Position numbers and translations under genes: made by a program. The notes beneath the pieces were generated by a model, which saw only the letters and a list, made by a program, of their open reading frames with translations, searched no databases and was not told the DNA's origin. This document shows, piece after piece, positions 1 to 7,385 of a stretch of 11,728 nucleotides of DNA (position 1 is the first letter of the stretch; the number at the start of each line of letters is the position of its first letter). Source of the DNA: Bacillota bacterium (GTDB lineage: Bacteria > Bacillota > Dehalobacteriia > UBA4068); contig JAFSIU010000031.1 of NCBI GenBank assembly GCA_017439615.1, positions 1 to 11,728 of the forward strand. Reading direction: 5' to 3'.

Positions 1-716
1 ATATCGATGTGGAAGAAGGCGAGTGTCTCTGCCTGCTTGACCCCAATGGCTGCGGCAAAACCACACTATTCAACTGCATCAATAATAATTATCAGCTGAG
101 AACTGGAGAGATCCTTGTCAATGGCAAAAATGTCAAGGATTATGTCCCTGTCGACCTTGCCAGAACTATGGGTATCGTATTCCAGGAGCACAGCGCGCCC
201 TTCCCCTATACCTCTCTTGAGGTCGTGCGTATGGGTCGCGCTCCTCACCTTGGACTTTTCTCCACTCCCGATCGCAAGGATACTGAAATGGCATATTCCA
301 TCATGGAAGAATTGGGGATCGCTCATCTTGCCGGCAAGCGCTATACGCAAATCTCCGGCGGTGAAAGACAGCTTGTTCTGATTGCCAGAACTCTTTGTCA
401 GGAGCCTCAGATGATTCTCTTCGATGAACCCACCTCGCATCTGGATTTCAAGAATCAGACCATGGTTCTGAAAACAGTTCGTAAACTCTCCCAAAAGGGT
501 ATGACCATTGTAATGACAAGCCATTCCCCCAACCATGTTTTCAAAATGAATGCCAAGGTCGTTATGCTTGGATATAAAGGAATGGTAGCGCAAGGTTCTC
601 TCGAAGATGTTATGACCGAAGAAAACCTGCGCAAAACCTATGGCGTCGATATCAAGATTTATGATGCCGAAAGCGGTGGCTATGAGACCCGCTTCTGTGA
701 TCCTGTTTTAGATTAA
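1..716 (+). CDS. ABC transporter ATP-binding protein, FecE/BtuD-like (5' partial)
   Basis: This is the ATPase subunit of an importer of the iron-siderophore/cobalamin family; it would drive a FecCD-type permease from the cytoplasmic side. The frame is open to the left edge (I-D-V-E-E-G-E), so the GTG at 9 is an internal valine and roughly 25-30 N-terminal residues are missing. Visible in order are Walker A (39-62), a Q-loop region with VFQEHSAPFPYTSLEVVRMG typical of the FecE group, the signature ISGGERQLVLIARTL, Walker B MILFDEPTSHLD and the H-loop histidine in MTSHSPNH. The C-terminal tail is short, as is usual for the group. One oddity is that Walker A reads DPNGCGKTT, so the usual first glycine is aspartate (codon 39-41). 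The next gene starts 36 bp downstream, which suggests one operon. The transported substrate cannot be read from the ATPase; iron complex, haem, cobalamin or another metal chelate are all possible. Confidence 0.93.
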   Translation, partial: IDVEEGECLCLLDPNGCGKTTLFNCINNNYQLRTGEILVNGKNVKDYVPVDLARTMGIVFQEHSAPFPYTSLEVVRMGRAPHLGLFSTPDRKDTEMAYSIMEELGIAHLAGKRYTQISGGERQLVLIARTLCQEPQMILFDEPTSHLDFKNQTMVLKTVRKLSQKGMTIVMTSHSPNHVFKMNAKVVMLGYKGMVAQGSLEDVMTEENLRKTYGVDIKIYDAESGGYETRFCDPVLD

Positions 717-738
717 AATCTAAATATATAAAATTTTT

Positions 739-744
739 AGGAGG
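739..744 (+). promoter_or_regulatory. Ribosome binding site of the lipoprotein gene
   Basis: A perfect AGGAGG lies 8 nt before the ATG at 753. It fixes this start and predicts strong translation. The ~36-bp gap after the ATPase stop is AT-rich and shows no terminator, so co-transcription is likely. Confidence 0.85.
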
Positions 745-752
745 AAAAACAA

Positions 753-1580
753 ATGAAAACTTTCAAAAAAATCCTTGTCACAATTCTGGCTGTTTGCTGC
801 GTTTTCGCACTCGCTGCCTGCGGTGATACCACTGCAAAAACCACTGCAGCCGCCAACACTACCACTGCAGCAGAAGCTACCACCGCTACCGGTACTGTTA
901 TGACCAATGCCCAGGGCGAAGCGGTTACCGTTGCTCCCGGCTCCAATCTCACCTACAAAGACATCATGGTTCCCTTTGACAAAATCGTCCCCACTGAACA
1001 CATCGTTCTCATTCAGAATGCTCTGCAGTATACCGCAGATGGTTTCTATACCAGAGATACTGCTCCCAAGGCTGAAGAAGTCACCTACAAAGATGCTGCA
1101 ACCAAAGCTTATGCAGTTACCCATGCTCTCAATTTCCTCACCTATGGCTATGATGACGGCGTAACCGTTTATGCTACCGATGGTGCAACCACAGCTATGA
1201 CCAAGGACGAGATCGCAGCTTGCTATTTCATCATCGATTTCCAGTCCGATGCAGCTCCCGTTCTTTATAACCCCACCTCCAAGGTTGAAATTGCCTTTGC
1301 ATATCTGACCACCGCCAAAGCAGAAGGTCTCTATTCCATTCCTGCTTCCACCAATCACAACACCAAAGAAATCACCGATAAATATGGCTGGGACACCAAG
1401 GATCAGGTTCGTATGATGGCAACCGATAAATTCCATATCCCCGTTCCTACTGAAAACCTTGCCACCGGCGAACTCAGAGGCACCCTCTCCGGCGCTATCA
1501 ATGGATCCTGGCCCGAATTGACTGTTGCCAGCGGCAAGCTCAATGATGTTCTTTATCTCGAATTGCTCCATGCCAACTAA
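753..1580 (+). CDS. Secreted lipoprotein of unrecognised family
   Basis: This is a 275-residue protein with a type II signal peptide: basic MKTFKK, a hydrophobic stretch, then the lipobox LAAC with Cys23 as the expected lipidation site. It should be anchored on the outer face of the membrane. After the cysteine comes a ~30-residue Thr/Ala-rich low-complexity linker, then a globular part from about residue 60 to the end. I do not recognise that domain. It does not resemble the usual Fe/B12 periplasmic-binding-protein fold, which is normally longer and has other motifs. The segment VTVYATDGATTAMTKDEIAACYF faintly recalls a beta-rich 'DG...T.DE' pattern found in some extracytoplasmic molybdopterin-oxidoreductase-like domains, but this is weak. 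Position between an importer ATPase and a DUF364 gene suggests a role in binding or handling the same substrate. Codon use is like the neighbours. Confidence 0.85.
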   Translation: MKTFKKILVTILAVCCVFALAACGDTTAKTTAAANTTTAAEATTATGTVMTNAQGEAVTVAPGSNLTYKDIMVPFDKIVPTEHIVLIQNALQYTADGFYTRDTAPKAEEVTYKDAATKAYAVTHALNFLTYGYDDGVTVYATDGATTAMTKDEIAACYFIIDFQSDAAPVLYNPTSKVEIAFAYLTTAKAEGLYSIPASTNHNTKEITDKYGWDTKDQVRMMATDKFHIPVPTENLATGELRGTLSGAINGSWPELTVASGKLNDVLYLELLHAN

Positions 1581-1593
1581 TAAATAAATTTTA

Positions 1594-1600
1594 AAGGAGA
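1594..1600 (+). promoter_or_regulatory. Ribosome binding site of the first DUF364 gene
   Basis: AAGGAGA is followed by a 6-nt spacer to the ATG at 1607. The gap after the lipoprotein stop is only 26 bp and has no terminator, so the two genes are probably co-transcribed. Confidence 0.8.
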
Positions 1601-1606
1601 ATTATT

Positions 1607-2371
1607 ATGTGGACTGAAAAAGTTGTTCAGGCAGCACTTCCCCTTCTGGAAGGCAGAACAGTTACCGATGTTGTTGTCGGTGTTTCACTTTTGGCAGTTG
1701 AATTGGATAACGGCAATGTAGGCGTTGCTTATATGCTGCGCGAGGATCTCCCCCATGGCTGCGGTGCTTTCACTTATGTTTGGGACGGTCTTGTTGGCTC
1801 TCCTGCTGCCGATGTTGCAAAGCTTTATTATGAAGGCTGCTATGTTCTGATGCGTGCCATCGGCTGTGCTGTTGTCAATGCTGCCGCAAATGATTTGGAT
1901 CTGCCCCTGGATGTTGCTGATCCCCCCTTTGACATCGAGTATAAGCCCACAGATAAGGTTGCAATGGTAGGACTTATCGCTCCCACTGCAATGAAAATTT
2001 ATCAAAAAACCAAGAATCTTTATCTTTTTGATTATCATATCCCTGCAAAAGACGGCCTGCCTGCTCTTTGCGATGTTGATAAACAAAAAGATATTCTGCC
2101 CGAATGCGATATAGTCATTCTTTCCGGCACCACCACCATCAATGGCACCGTTGATGCATTGCTCGAAATGTGCACCAAAGCCCGCGAGGTTATCATTGTC
2201 GGTCAGTCTGCCACAATGTTTGCTGAAGGCTGGAAGGGCAGCGGCGTAACGAAGGTTGCAGGCTGCACCTGGAAAAAAGAATGCAAAAAGGAAATCTTCA
2301 CTCAGATTGCCCGCGCAGGCGGCACCTCAAGCGTTCTTCCCTATTCCATCTATAATCGCATCGATCTTTAA
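1607..2371 (+). CDS. DUF4213/DUF364 protein (putative heavy-metal chelation), copy 1
   Basis: A 254-residue protein matching the DUF364 family. Known structures of the family combine an N-terminal enolase-N-like domain (DUF4213, here about residues 5-95) with a C-terminal Rossmann-like domain (about 115-250), and a role in heavy-metal chelation has been proposed; the biochemical activity is not established. Family-like features are VVVGVSLLAVEL near the N-terminus, HGCGAF at 50-55, VAMVGLIAP opening the Rossmann part, and LPECDIVILSGTTTINGT at about 164-181. Cys52, Cys167 and Cys189 align with cysteines in the second copy at 6577-7329 and are candidate metal ligands (inference). No signal peptide is present, so it is cytoplasmic. 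It is the last gene of the ATPase-lipoprotein operon, which fits intracellular handling of an imported metal or metal complex. Confidence 0.88.
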   Translation: MWTEKVVQAALPLLEGRTVTDVVVGVSLLAVELDNGNVGVAYMLREDLPHGCGAFTYVWDGLVGSPAADVAKLYYEGCYVLMRAIGCAVVNAAANDLDLPLDVADPPFDIEYKPTDKVAMVGLIAPTAMKIYQKTKNLYLFDYHIPAKDGLPALCDVDKQKDILPECDIVILSGTTTINGTVDALLEMCTKAREVIIVGQSATMFAEGWKGSGVTKVAGCTWKKECKKEIFTQIARAGGTSSVLPYSIYNRIDL

Positions 2372-2399
2372 TCATCCTCACCTCATTATTTATATCGCA

Positions 2400-2440
2400 G
2401 AAAGCCCCGCATTTTTCAATGCGGGGCTTTCATTTTATTT
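2400..2440 (+). terminator. Intrinsic terminator of the ATPase-lipoprotein-DUF364 operon
   Basis: A 13-bp perfect stem (2400-2412 with 2419-2431, GC-rich core GCCCCGC/GCGGGGC) encloses a 6-nt loop and is followed by a T-rich run ATTTTATTT. It lies 29 bp after the DUF364 stop. The facing gene on the - strand ends at 2453, so the hairpin may also act in the other direction, but the - strand lacks a good U-tract. Confidence 0.9.
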
Positions 2441-2452
2441 ATCATTTAATTA

Positions 2453-4429
2453 TTAATAGGGCTTTGTTGTATCAATGCTGATACAGTTATTGACAGCATC
2501 ATAGGAAACATTGAAATCCAAGAGCTTGCCCAGATCACGCAGCTGGAAATAGTTGTTGCCGTCAATGGTATAAGCAGTGAGTCCATAGGTCTGTATACCA
2601 CCATAACTGAATTCATTCAGTATAACGCCATTCTGATAAACTATCGGATAATTCAGCTTGGCATTATTGGAGCTCTTGCCATCGGAAACAAGCTCGGCTG
2701 CATAGCTCTTGCCTGTCTGAATATCAATAGCACCCTTGGCACTGTTCCATCCAACATTGAATTGCTTTTCGGTGCCGTTGAGCATGGTAGCAACATCGCG
2801 CAGCTTGAAATAGTTATAGCCGTCAACGGTATAAGCATCGACTGCCACCTTCTCACCATTGACCATAACAGTCGAGGCATTCTTGGGAGCGGTAACGCCA
2901 TGCGACATCAGCGGATTGTGCACGATATACTGACTGCTGTTTTTATAAAGCACAGTTGCTCCGTCCTTGAAAAGCGGCATAGAGCCATAATAATAAGGCT
3001 GCAACCTGTCATATGAGGTATATCTCCATTCGCAGGGAATGACCTCCCTGCCCTTTGTATCGATAAAGCCAAGACGGTATAAATTGTTCGGATCACTGAT
3101 TCTGGGATCTCTGTTATATAAAACAGGTGCAAGACCCTCATTGAATTGACCGATATATTCATAGGGCTTAGTGGTCAGGCGATTGCCGTTTCTGTCATAA
3201 AGAGCTTTTGCCTGATATGCGGCAACGGAATCCTCGCTCTGCTGTACCTCGATATAATCACCGTTTGCAACATAGACTCCCCATTTGCCGAGCATATTGT
3301 CATCAGTGATATATTGACCTTCAGCTATCACATTGCCCTTCGTATCGATATAGCCGCCCTCATTTCTGCTGAAATAAGCACGGAAAGCAGCAATGCCGTT
3401 TTCAAAGGGTGTGATATAGGCATATTCAAAATCGGCTATCACATTACCATTGATATCAATGAGTCCATAAGCAGGATCCTTATAGAGCTTATGCGGACCG
3501 ATTGCACGGATAACGCCATCTTCGGTATCGCTAAGCCAGCCATATTCAAGCGGCAGCACCAGATTGCCCTTGGTATCGATCATACCGTATTTATCGGAGC
3601 CATATAAGGACTTGTCATAAACCACGCAATAACCGTTTTTGTCGAACTGCAGATCGGCGACCGTGCATTCATATTCACTGCCGTCATAGGTGAACTGCAG
3701 CTCGCCTGCATTGTTATAGACCTCATATTTGCTGCCGTTTTTCACCGCACCATAGCCGCCGCAATAAATATAGGGATTTTCGGGAGTTTTGGTAGTGAAT
3801 TCGCCTGTATTCTTATTCACCCAACCGATTCTTTTCTCGCTATATTCCAAAAGCTCGATCCAAATACCGCGGTCAATCATAATGGCAGCAGGCGGATTTC
3901 CGGTATATAAGGGAGTGCCGTCAGCAGCAAAGATATGATAATCACCGCCGACATAATCATAATCATTAAAGGCGGCTATAACAACATCATAGAGCTCCGA
4001 GTCTGCATGATAATCATCAAAATAATTATTCAATGCCATATAATAGGGCGCATACGGGCGATCCTGTCCGTCTATTACGGTTTGAATGCTTCTCAATTCC
4101 TTGCCATTCTTGCCGAAAACGATATGGCGGTTCAGCACAATCCCGCTTGTTTTATCAGTTTCATCAACAACATAAGTATAGCTGCCATCGGGGAAACGGG
4201 AGCCTATGGAAATATTGAAATCGGTGATTATCTTGCCGTTTTTATCCATCAGTGCATAGCTCATGGTGTTGGATTTATTGGAAACCTCGATCAAGCCGCC
4301 AAAAAAGTCGCTCCCGACAGTACGATATTTATTATTGATGGGGATCTCGGTATATTCCGCCGCCACGGCAAGCACCGAACAGCTCAACAAAATCGCCGCC
4401 GCCAAAAGTACAGAAATCAGTTTTTTCAT
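2453..4429 (-). CDS. Secreted WG-repeat protein with C-terminal stalk domain (paralog A)
   Basis: A 658-residue exported protein. Residues 1-24 form a signal peptide (MKK, hydrophobic core, AVA-A before EY). A Cys at 17 in LLSC is lipobox-like, but a hydrophobic stretch and a better AxA site follow it, so signal peptidase I cleavage is favoured. The middle holds WG-type repeats, clearest at about 281-310 (YGMIDTKGNLVLPLEY), 321-350 (YGLIDINGNV), 358-380, 408-440 and 452-470, with degenerate units earlier. Residues 512-658 form two halves of a copper-amine-oxidase-N-like stalk domain, recognisable by NYFKLRDVATMLNG, NYFQLRDLGKLLDF and the ending ISIDTTKPY. Such proteins are common in Clostridia and probably mediate surface or protein contacts; no enzymatic motif is visible. 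The start is set by AGGAGG 8 nt upstream. It lies 19 bp behind its paralog and is likely translated from the same mRNA. Confidence 0.9.
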   Translation of the reverse strand: MKKLISVLLAAAILLSCSVLAVAAEYTEIPINNKYRTVGSDFFGGLIEVSNKSNTMSYALMDKNGKIITDFNISIGSRFPDGSYTYVVDETDKTSGIVLNRHIVFGKNGKELRSIQTVIDGQDRPYAPYYMALNNYFDDYHADSELYDVVIAAFNDYDYVGGDYHIFAADGTPLYTGNPPAAIMIDRGIWIELLEYSEKRIGWVNKNTGEFTTKTPENPYIYCGGYGAVKNGSKYEVYNNAGELQFTYDGSEYECTVADLQFDKNGYCVVYDKSLYGSDKYGMIDTKGNLVLPLEYGWLSDTEDGVIRAIGPHKLYKDPAYGLIDINGNVIADFEYAYITPFENGIAAFRAYFSRNEGGYIDTKGNVIAEGQYITDDNMLGKWGVYVANGDYIEVQQSEDSVAAYQAKALYDRNGNRLTTKPYEYIGQFNEGLAPVLYNRDPRISDPNNLYRLGFIDTKGREVIPCEWRYTSYDRLQPYYYGSMPLFKDGATVLYKNSSQYIVHNPLMSHGVTAPKNASTVMVNGEKVAVDAYTVDGYNYFKLRDVATMLNGTEKQFNVGWNSAKGAIDIQTGKSYAAELVSDGKSSNNAKLNYPIVYQNGVILNEFSYGGIQTYGLTAYTIDGNNYFQLRDLGKLLDFNVSYDAVNNCISIDTTKPY

Positions 4430-4437
4430 TTCAAAAT

Positions 4438-4443
4438 CCTCCT
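4438..4443 (-). promoter_or_regulatory. Ribosome binding site of paralog A
   Basis: AGGAGG on the - strand lies 8 nt before the ATG at 4429, inside the 19-bp gap between the two WG genes. The gap is too short for a separate terminator and promoter, which supports a two-gene operon. Confidence 0.85.
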
Positions 4444-4448
4444 CTTAA

Positions 4449-6431
4449 TCAATATGGCTTGGTTGTGTCGATACTGATGCAGTTATTCACCGCATCAAAA
4501 GAAACATTGAAATCCAGGAGCTTGCCAAGGTCGCGCAACTGGAAGAAGGTATTGCCATATTGATCATTGATACACAGATCATAGGCAGTCAGTCCATAGG
4601 TCTGCTCTCTGTCATCATTGAATTCATTCAACAGCACGCCATTCTGATAGACTATCGGGTAGCTCAATCTGGCATTGGCAGAGCTTTGTCCATCGGAGAC
4701 AAGCTCCGCGGAATATCCCTTGCCTGTCTGAATATCGATCGCACCCTTGACAGTGTTCCAGCCGACATTGAATTGCTTTTCTGTACCATTGAGCATAGTC
4801 GCAACATCACGCAGCTTGAAATAATTGAAACCATTGATGGTATATGCATCGACCGCTATTTTTTCGCCATTGACCATAACTGTCGAAGCATTTTTGAGAG
4901 CATTCACGCCGTGTGTCATCAGCGGATTATGTACGATATATTGCCTGCTGCCATCGCTGAGAATCGTTGCTCCGCTCTTGAAAAGCGGCATTTCAGAATA
5001 CTTAAAGAGCTTCGAGCCGGAAGATTCGCCAAATATGGTAAATCTGTATTCAGCGGGAATAACCTCTCTGCCTGTTGTGTCTATATAACCAAGACGCCAT
5101 TTGTTATCAAGGCCGCCTCTGCCGGAATCATTGACATTATATAACACAGGAGCAAGTCCCTCGTGGAATTGTCCGATCTGTTCATATTGCTTGGTGGTCA
5201 GGCGCCTGCCGCTCCTGTCATAAAGTGCGACAGCAGGATTCTCATTTTTGATCTCACCTGTCTCCTTGACATAAACACCCCATCTGCCGAGCGCATTGTC
5301 ATCGGTGATATATCTTGCCTCAGTGATGACATTGCCCTTTGTATCAACATATCCGCCCTTGTCACTTGAAAACATTTCCCTGAAAGCAGCAACACCGTTT
5401 TCAAAGGGTGTGATATAGCCATATTGATAATCCAATATCACATTACCATTGATATCAATGAGTCCGTATGCATCCCTGTGAGTATAAATCATATGCGGGC
5501 CGACAGCACGGATAACGCCTGCCTCTGTATCACTGAGCCAGCCATATTCGCAAGGCAGCACCAGATTGCCCTTGGTATCGATCATGCCATATTTAAAGTT
5601 CCGGTAAGGATCATTGTCATGCACCACGGCATAACCGTTTTTATCAAATTTCAGCTCTGCCACAGTGCAGGTATATTGACTGCCATCATAGGTAAACTGC
5701 AGCTCACCCGCATTGTTATAAACTTCATAAATATCACCGTTTTTCACCGCGCCATAGCCGCCGCTTGATGTATAGGCATTTGCGGGTGTTGTGGTAGTGA
5801 ATTCTCTCGTATTCTTATTCGCCCAGCCTATCCTGTTTTCATATAAATCCAGAAGCTCGATCCAGACGCCGCGATCAACCATAGTATAAGCAGATTTTTC
5901 GCCTGTAAATATCGGGTTGCCGTCAGAAGAGAAAATATGATAACCGTTTCCAAAAGGTAAAAGAGCCGTATCATAAATAGCCGTTTCGGCATAATAGCTT
6001 TCCCATGTCATATGCTCAGAGATATTATATACCATCCAGTAATAAGGATTCATATTCTGTCCGTTTTTCACAGTCTGCAAAGTCTTGAAGGCTTTGCCTG
6101 CCTTACCGAAAATGATATAGTAATCCGTGGTTATGAAATCCTTGTCCCTTACATCCTTGCCATAGGCATAGCTGCCATCAGGGAAAAGTGCTAATGTTCC
6201 AACCTCAAAATCTGTCAGCAGCTTGCCGTTTTTGTCCATCAGGGCATATAAATAACTGCCGCCTGTCTTGTCGCTGACCTCGATCACGCCACCCATAAAG
6301 CCCTTGCTTTCATAGATGACAGCATCCCAATTTTTGTTGACAGGGATCTTGACATATTCAGCAGCAAATGCTGACATCGAACAGCTTAACAAAACAGTAA
6401 TTGCCAAAATAACCGAAATTATCTTTTTCAT
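4449..6431 (-). CDS. Secreted WG-repeat protein with C-terminal stalk domain (paralog B)
   Basis: A 660-residue exported protein and the first gene of the pair. I chose the ATG at 6431 (MKKIISVILA) because GGTGGAGG sits 5 nt upstream; a GTG four codons earlier would fall inside that ribosome binding site. The signal peptide ends near SAFA-A before EY. It shares the layout of paralog A: a variable N-terminal third, WG-type repeats (YGMIDTKGNLVLPCEY, YGLIDINGNVILDY, GGYVDTKGNVITE, ALYDRSGRRLTT, LGYIDTTGREVIPAEY) and a two-part stalk domain ending ISIDTTKPY. The stalk and repeat regions are very similar between the two, while the N-terminal part after the signal peptide differs more. The last stalk half carries a small insertion (AYDLCINDQYGNTFF against AYTIDGNNYF). 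The pair arose by tandem duplication. Function is unknown beyond probable surface or secreted adhesion or binding. Confidence 0.9.
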   Translation of the reverse strand: MKKIISVILAITVLLSCSMSAFAAEYVKIPVNKNWDAVIYESKGFMGGVIEVSDKTGGSYLYALMDKNGKLLTDFEVGTLALFPDGSYAYGKDVRDKDFITTDYYIIFGKAGKAFKTLQTVKNGQNMNPYYWMVYNISEHMTWESYYAETAIYDTALLPFGNGYHIFSSDGNPIFTGEKSAYTMVDRGVWIELLDLYENRIGWANKNTREFTTTTPANAYTSSGGYGAVKNGDIYEVYNNAGELQFTYDGSQYTCTVAELKFDKNGYAVVHDNDPYRNFKYGMIDTKGNLVLPCEYGWLSDTEAGVIRAVGPHMIYTHRDAYGLIDINGNVILDYQYGYITPFENGVAAFREMFSSDKGGYVDTKGNVITEARYITDDNALGRWGVYVKETGEIKNENPAVALYDRSGRRLTTKQYEQIGQFHEGLAPVLYNVNDSGRGGLDNKWRLGYIDTTGREVIPAEYRFTIFGESSGSKLFKYSEMPLFKSGATILSDGSRQYIVHNPLMTHGVNALKNASTVMVNGEKIAVDAYTINGFNYFKLRDVATMLNGTEKQFNVGWNTVKGAIDIQTGKGYSAELVSDGQSSANARLSYPIVYQNGVLLNEFNDDREQTYGLTAYDLCINDQYGNTFFQLRDLGKLLDFNVSFDAVNNCISIDTTKPY

Positions 6432-6436
6432 AAATG

Positions 6437-6444
6437 CCTCCACC
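6437..6444 (-). promoter_or_regulatory. Ribosome binding site that sets the start of paralog B
   Basis: GGTGGAGG on the - strand is 5 nt before the ATG at 6431. It overlaps the alternative upstream GTG at 6443, which argues against the longer reading. Confidence 0.75.
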
Positions 6445-6458
6445 GCAATAAAGATTAA

Positions 6459-6464
6459 AGTATA
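6459..6464 (-). promoter_or_regulatory. Candidate -10 box for the WG paralog operon
   Basis: TATACT on the - strand, between the terminator of the DUF364 copy 2 gene and paralog B, would place the transcript start about 20 nt before the ATG. No convincing -35 box is found at 16-18 nt, so this is only a candidate. Confidence 0.35.
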
Positions 6465-6495
6465 TAACTATTTCATTTTACCACAGAAAAGCCTT

Positions 6496-6542
6496 TTTAT
6501 AAAGAAAAACCCTTCTTTTTCCGTGAAAAGAAGGGTTTTTCT
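6496..6542 (-). terminator. Intrinsic terminator of DUF364 copy 2
   Basis: A 17-bp perfect stem (6503-6519 with 6526-6542) has a 6-nt loop. Read on the - strand, the 3' arm ends in a TTTTTCTTTAT run. It lies about 34 bp past the stop of the DUF364 gene and separates it from the WG operon downstream. On the + strand the arms also end in T's, but no + strand gene ends here. Confidence 0.88.
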
Positions 6543-6576
6543 GCGTAAAAATGAAAGGATTTTCAATGCATCTCTT

Positions 6577-7329
6577 TTAATCTCTTCTGGGTGCAATACG
6601 AACACAAAGCTTGTCAAGACATTTCTGAACATCCAGGCCGCCTCCGCCCTGGGAAATGACCTTCAGGATCTTTTCACCATCATTGACCTTGCTGCCTGCA
6701 AGAATTGTTACACCATATTCAGCGAGCACTTCGGGAGCCATGCAGGCAGAAGCACCCATGATAACGATTTCTTTGGCATTTTTGCAAAGACTCAGAACAT
6801 GGTCAAGAGTTTTGTTGATGAAGGTAACACCTGTGATCATTACAACATCACATTCAGGGAGATAAATATTCTCTGCCCAGTCAGGAATAAGTCCCTGATC
6901 CATAAGGTTGCGCTCAAAAACATAAAGCTGCTTAACTCTGTTTTTCAATGCCTGTACGATGGGGTAGAAATTGCCGATCAAACCAACTGTATCGGTGGGA
7001 CGAAGATCAGCAACATCAATAGCTTCTTCGCCGAGCTCAAAATCCTTGTTCAAAACCGCATTGATGGTCGCAACACCCAAGGATGCCTCTGCCAAATTGA
7101 TGCTCATTGCAAGATCAATGAGTTCTGCTGCTTTTTTACCGGCGATTTCACCTGCAAAATCAACAACACCGCATTTGGGTCCCAATTCATTTCTGAAGGT
7201 GAAGCATGCACCACAGGCGCCATCCTCCAGCATGACACCGGTATAGCCGACACCGATAACGGCATCTGCAACTCTTAAATCACCTGCTTTTTGCTTCGCG
7301 ATTTCTGCACATCTTGCTGTAATCATCAT
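6577..7329 (-). CDS. DUF4213/DUF364 protein (putative heavy-metal chelation), copy 2
   Basis: A 250-residue protein of the same family as the gene at 1607-2371, but clearly diverged. I chose the ATG at 7329 because AGGTGG lies 5 nt upstream and because the N-terminus then matches copy 1 in length; a TTG at 7362 has no ribosome binding site. The enolase-N-like part covers about residues 5-100 (VADAVIGVGYTGVMLEDG) and the Rossmann-like part about 112-245 (DTVGLIGNFYP, LPECDVVMITGVTFINKT, EIVIMGASACM). Cys53, Cys160 and Cys182 align with Cys52, Cys167 and Cys189 of copy 1; extra cysteines occur at 7, 39, 42, 196, 237 and 242. No signal peptide is seen, so it is cytoplasmic. It is a single-gene unit with its own promoter and terminator, so it can be expressed separately from the transporter operon. 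Activity is unknown. Confidence 0.87.
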   Translation of the reverse strand: MMITARCAEIAKQKAGDLRVADAVIGVGYTGVMLEDGACGACFTFRNELGPKCGVVDFAGEIAGKKAAELIDLAMSINLAEASLGVATINAVLNKDFELGEEAIDVADLRPTDTVGLIGNFYPIVQALKNRVKQLYVFERNLMDQGLIPDWAENIYLPECDVVMITGVTFINKTLDHVLSLCKNAKEIVIMGASACMAPEVLAEYGVTILAGSKVNDGEKILKVISQGGGGLDVQKCLDKLCVRIAPRRD

Positions 7330-7332
7330 AAT

Positions 7333-7340
7333 ATCCACCT
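7333..7340 (-). promoter_or_regulatory. Ribosome binding site that sets the start of DUF364 copy 2
   Basis: CAGGTGG on the - strand is followed by a 5-nt AT spacer to the ATG at 7329, with a second in-frame ATG directly after. This supports the shorter start over the TTG at 7362. Confidence 0.7.
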
Positions 7341-7355
7341 GCTTTTCTGTTAATT

Positions 7356-7385
7356 TTTTCAAAGCACAAAGAAATGCCTTGAAAA
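7356..7385 (-). promoter_or_regulatory. Hairpin in the leader of DUF364 copy 2
   Basis: In the transcript, UUUUCAAGGCA pairs with UGCUUUGAAAA over 11 pairs (one G-U) around an 8-nt loop. It ends about 26 nt before the chosen ATG and covers the alternative TTG. No U-run follows, so it is not a terminator; it could affect translation or mRNA stability, or have no function. Confidence 0.45.

Noticed and set aside
720..1571. A 283-codon open frame on the - strand opposite the lipoprotein
   Set aside because: It reads as a Gly/Ser/Cys-rich low-complexity product, has no ribosome binding site, and is fully antisense to a gene with a clear lipobox and ribosome binding site. It is a by-product of the codon use of the real gene.
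2400..2452. Shared bidirectional terminator for the convergent WG operon
   Set aside because: The stem would fit, but read on the - strand it is followed by CTGCGATA and not a U-run, so I assign it only to the + strand operon; no better - strand terminator was found.
6316..7278. A 320-codon open frame on the + strand across the terminator and DUF364 copy 2
   Set aside because: It runs through a strong terminator and is antisense to two supported genes; the product has no recognisable domain.
7330..7362. Upstream TTG start for DUF364 copy 2 adding 11 residues
   Set aside because: No ribosome binding site precedes it, it falls in the leader hairpin, and the ATG at 7329 has AGGTGG at good spacing and matches the N-terminus length of copy 1.
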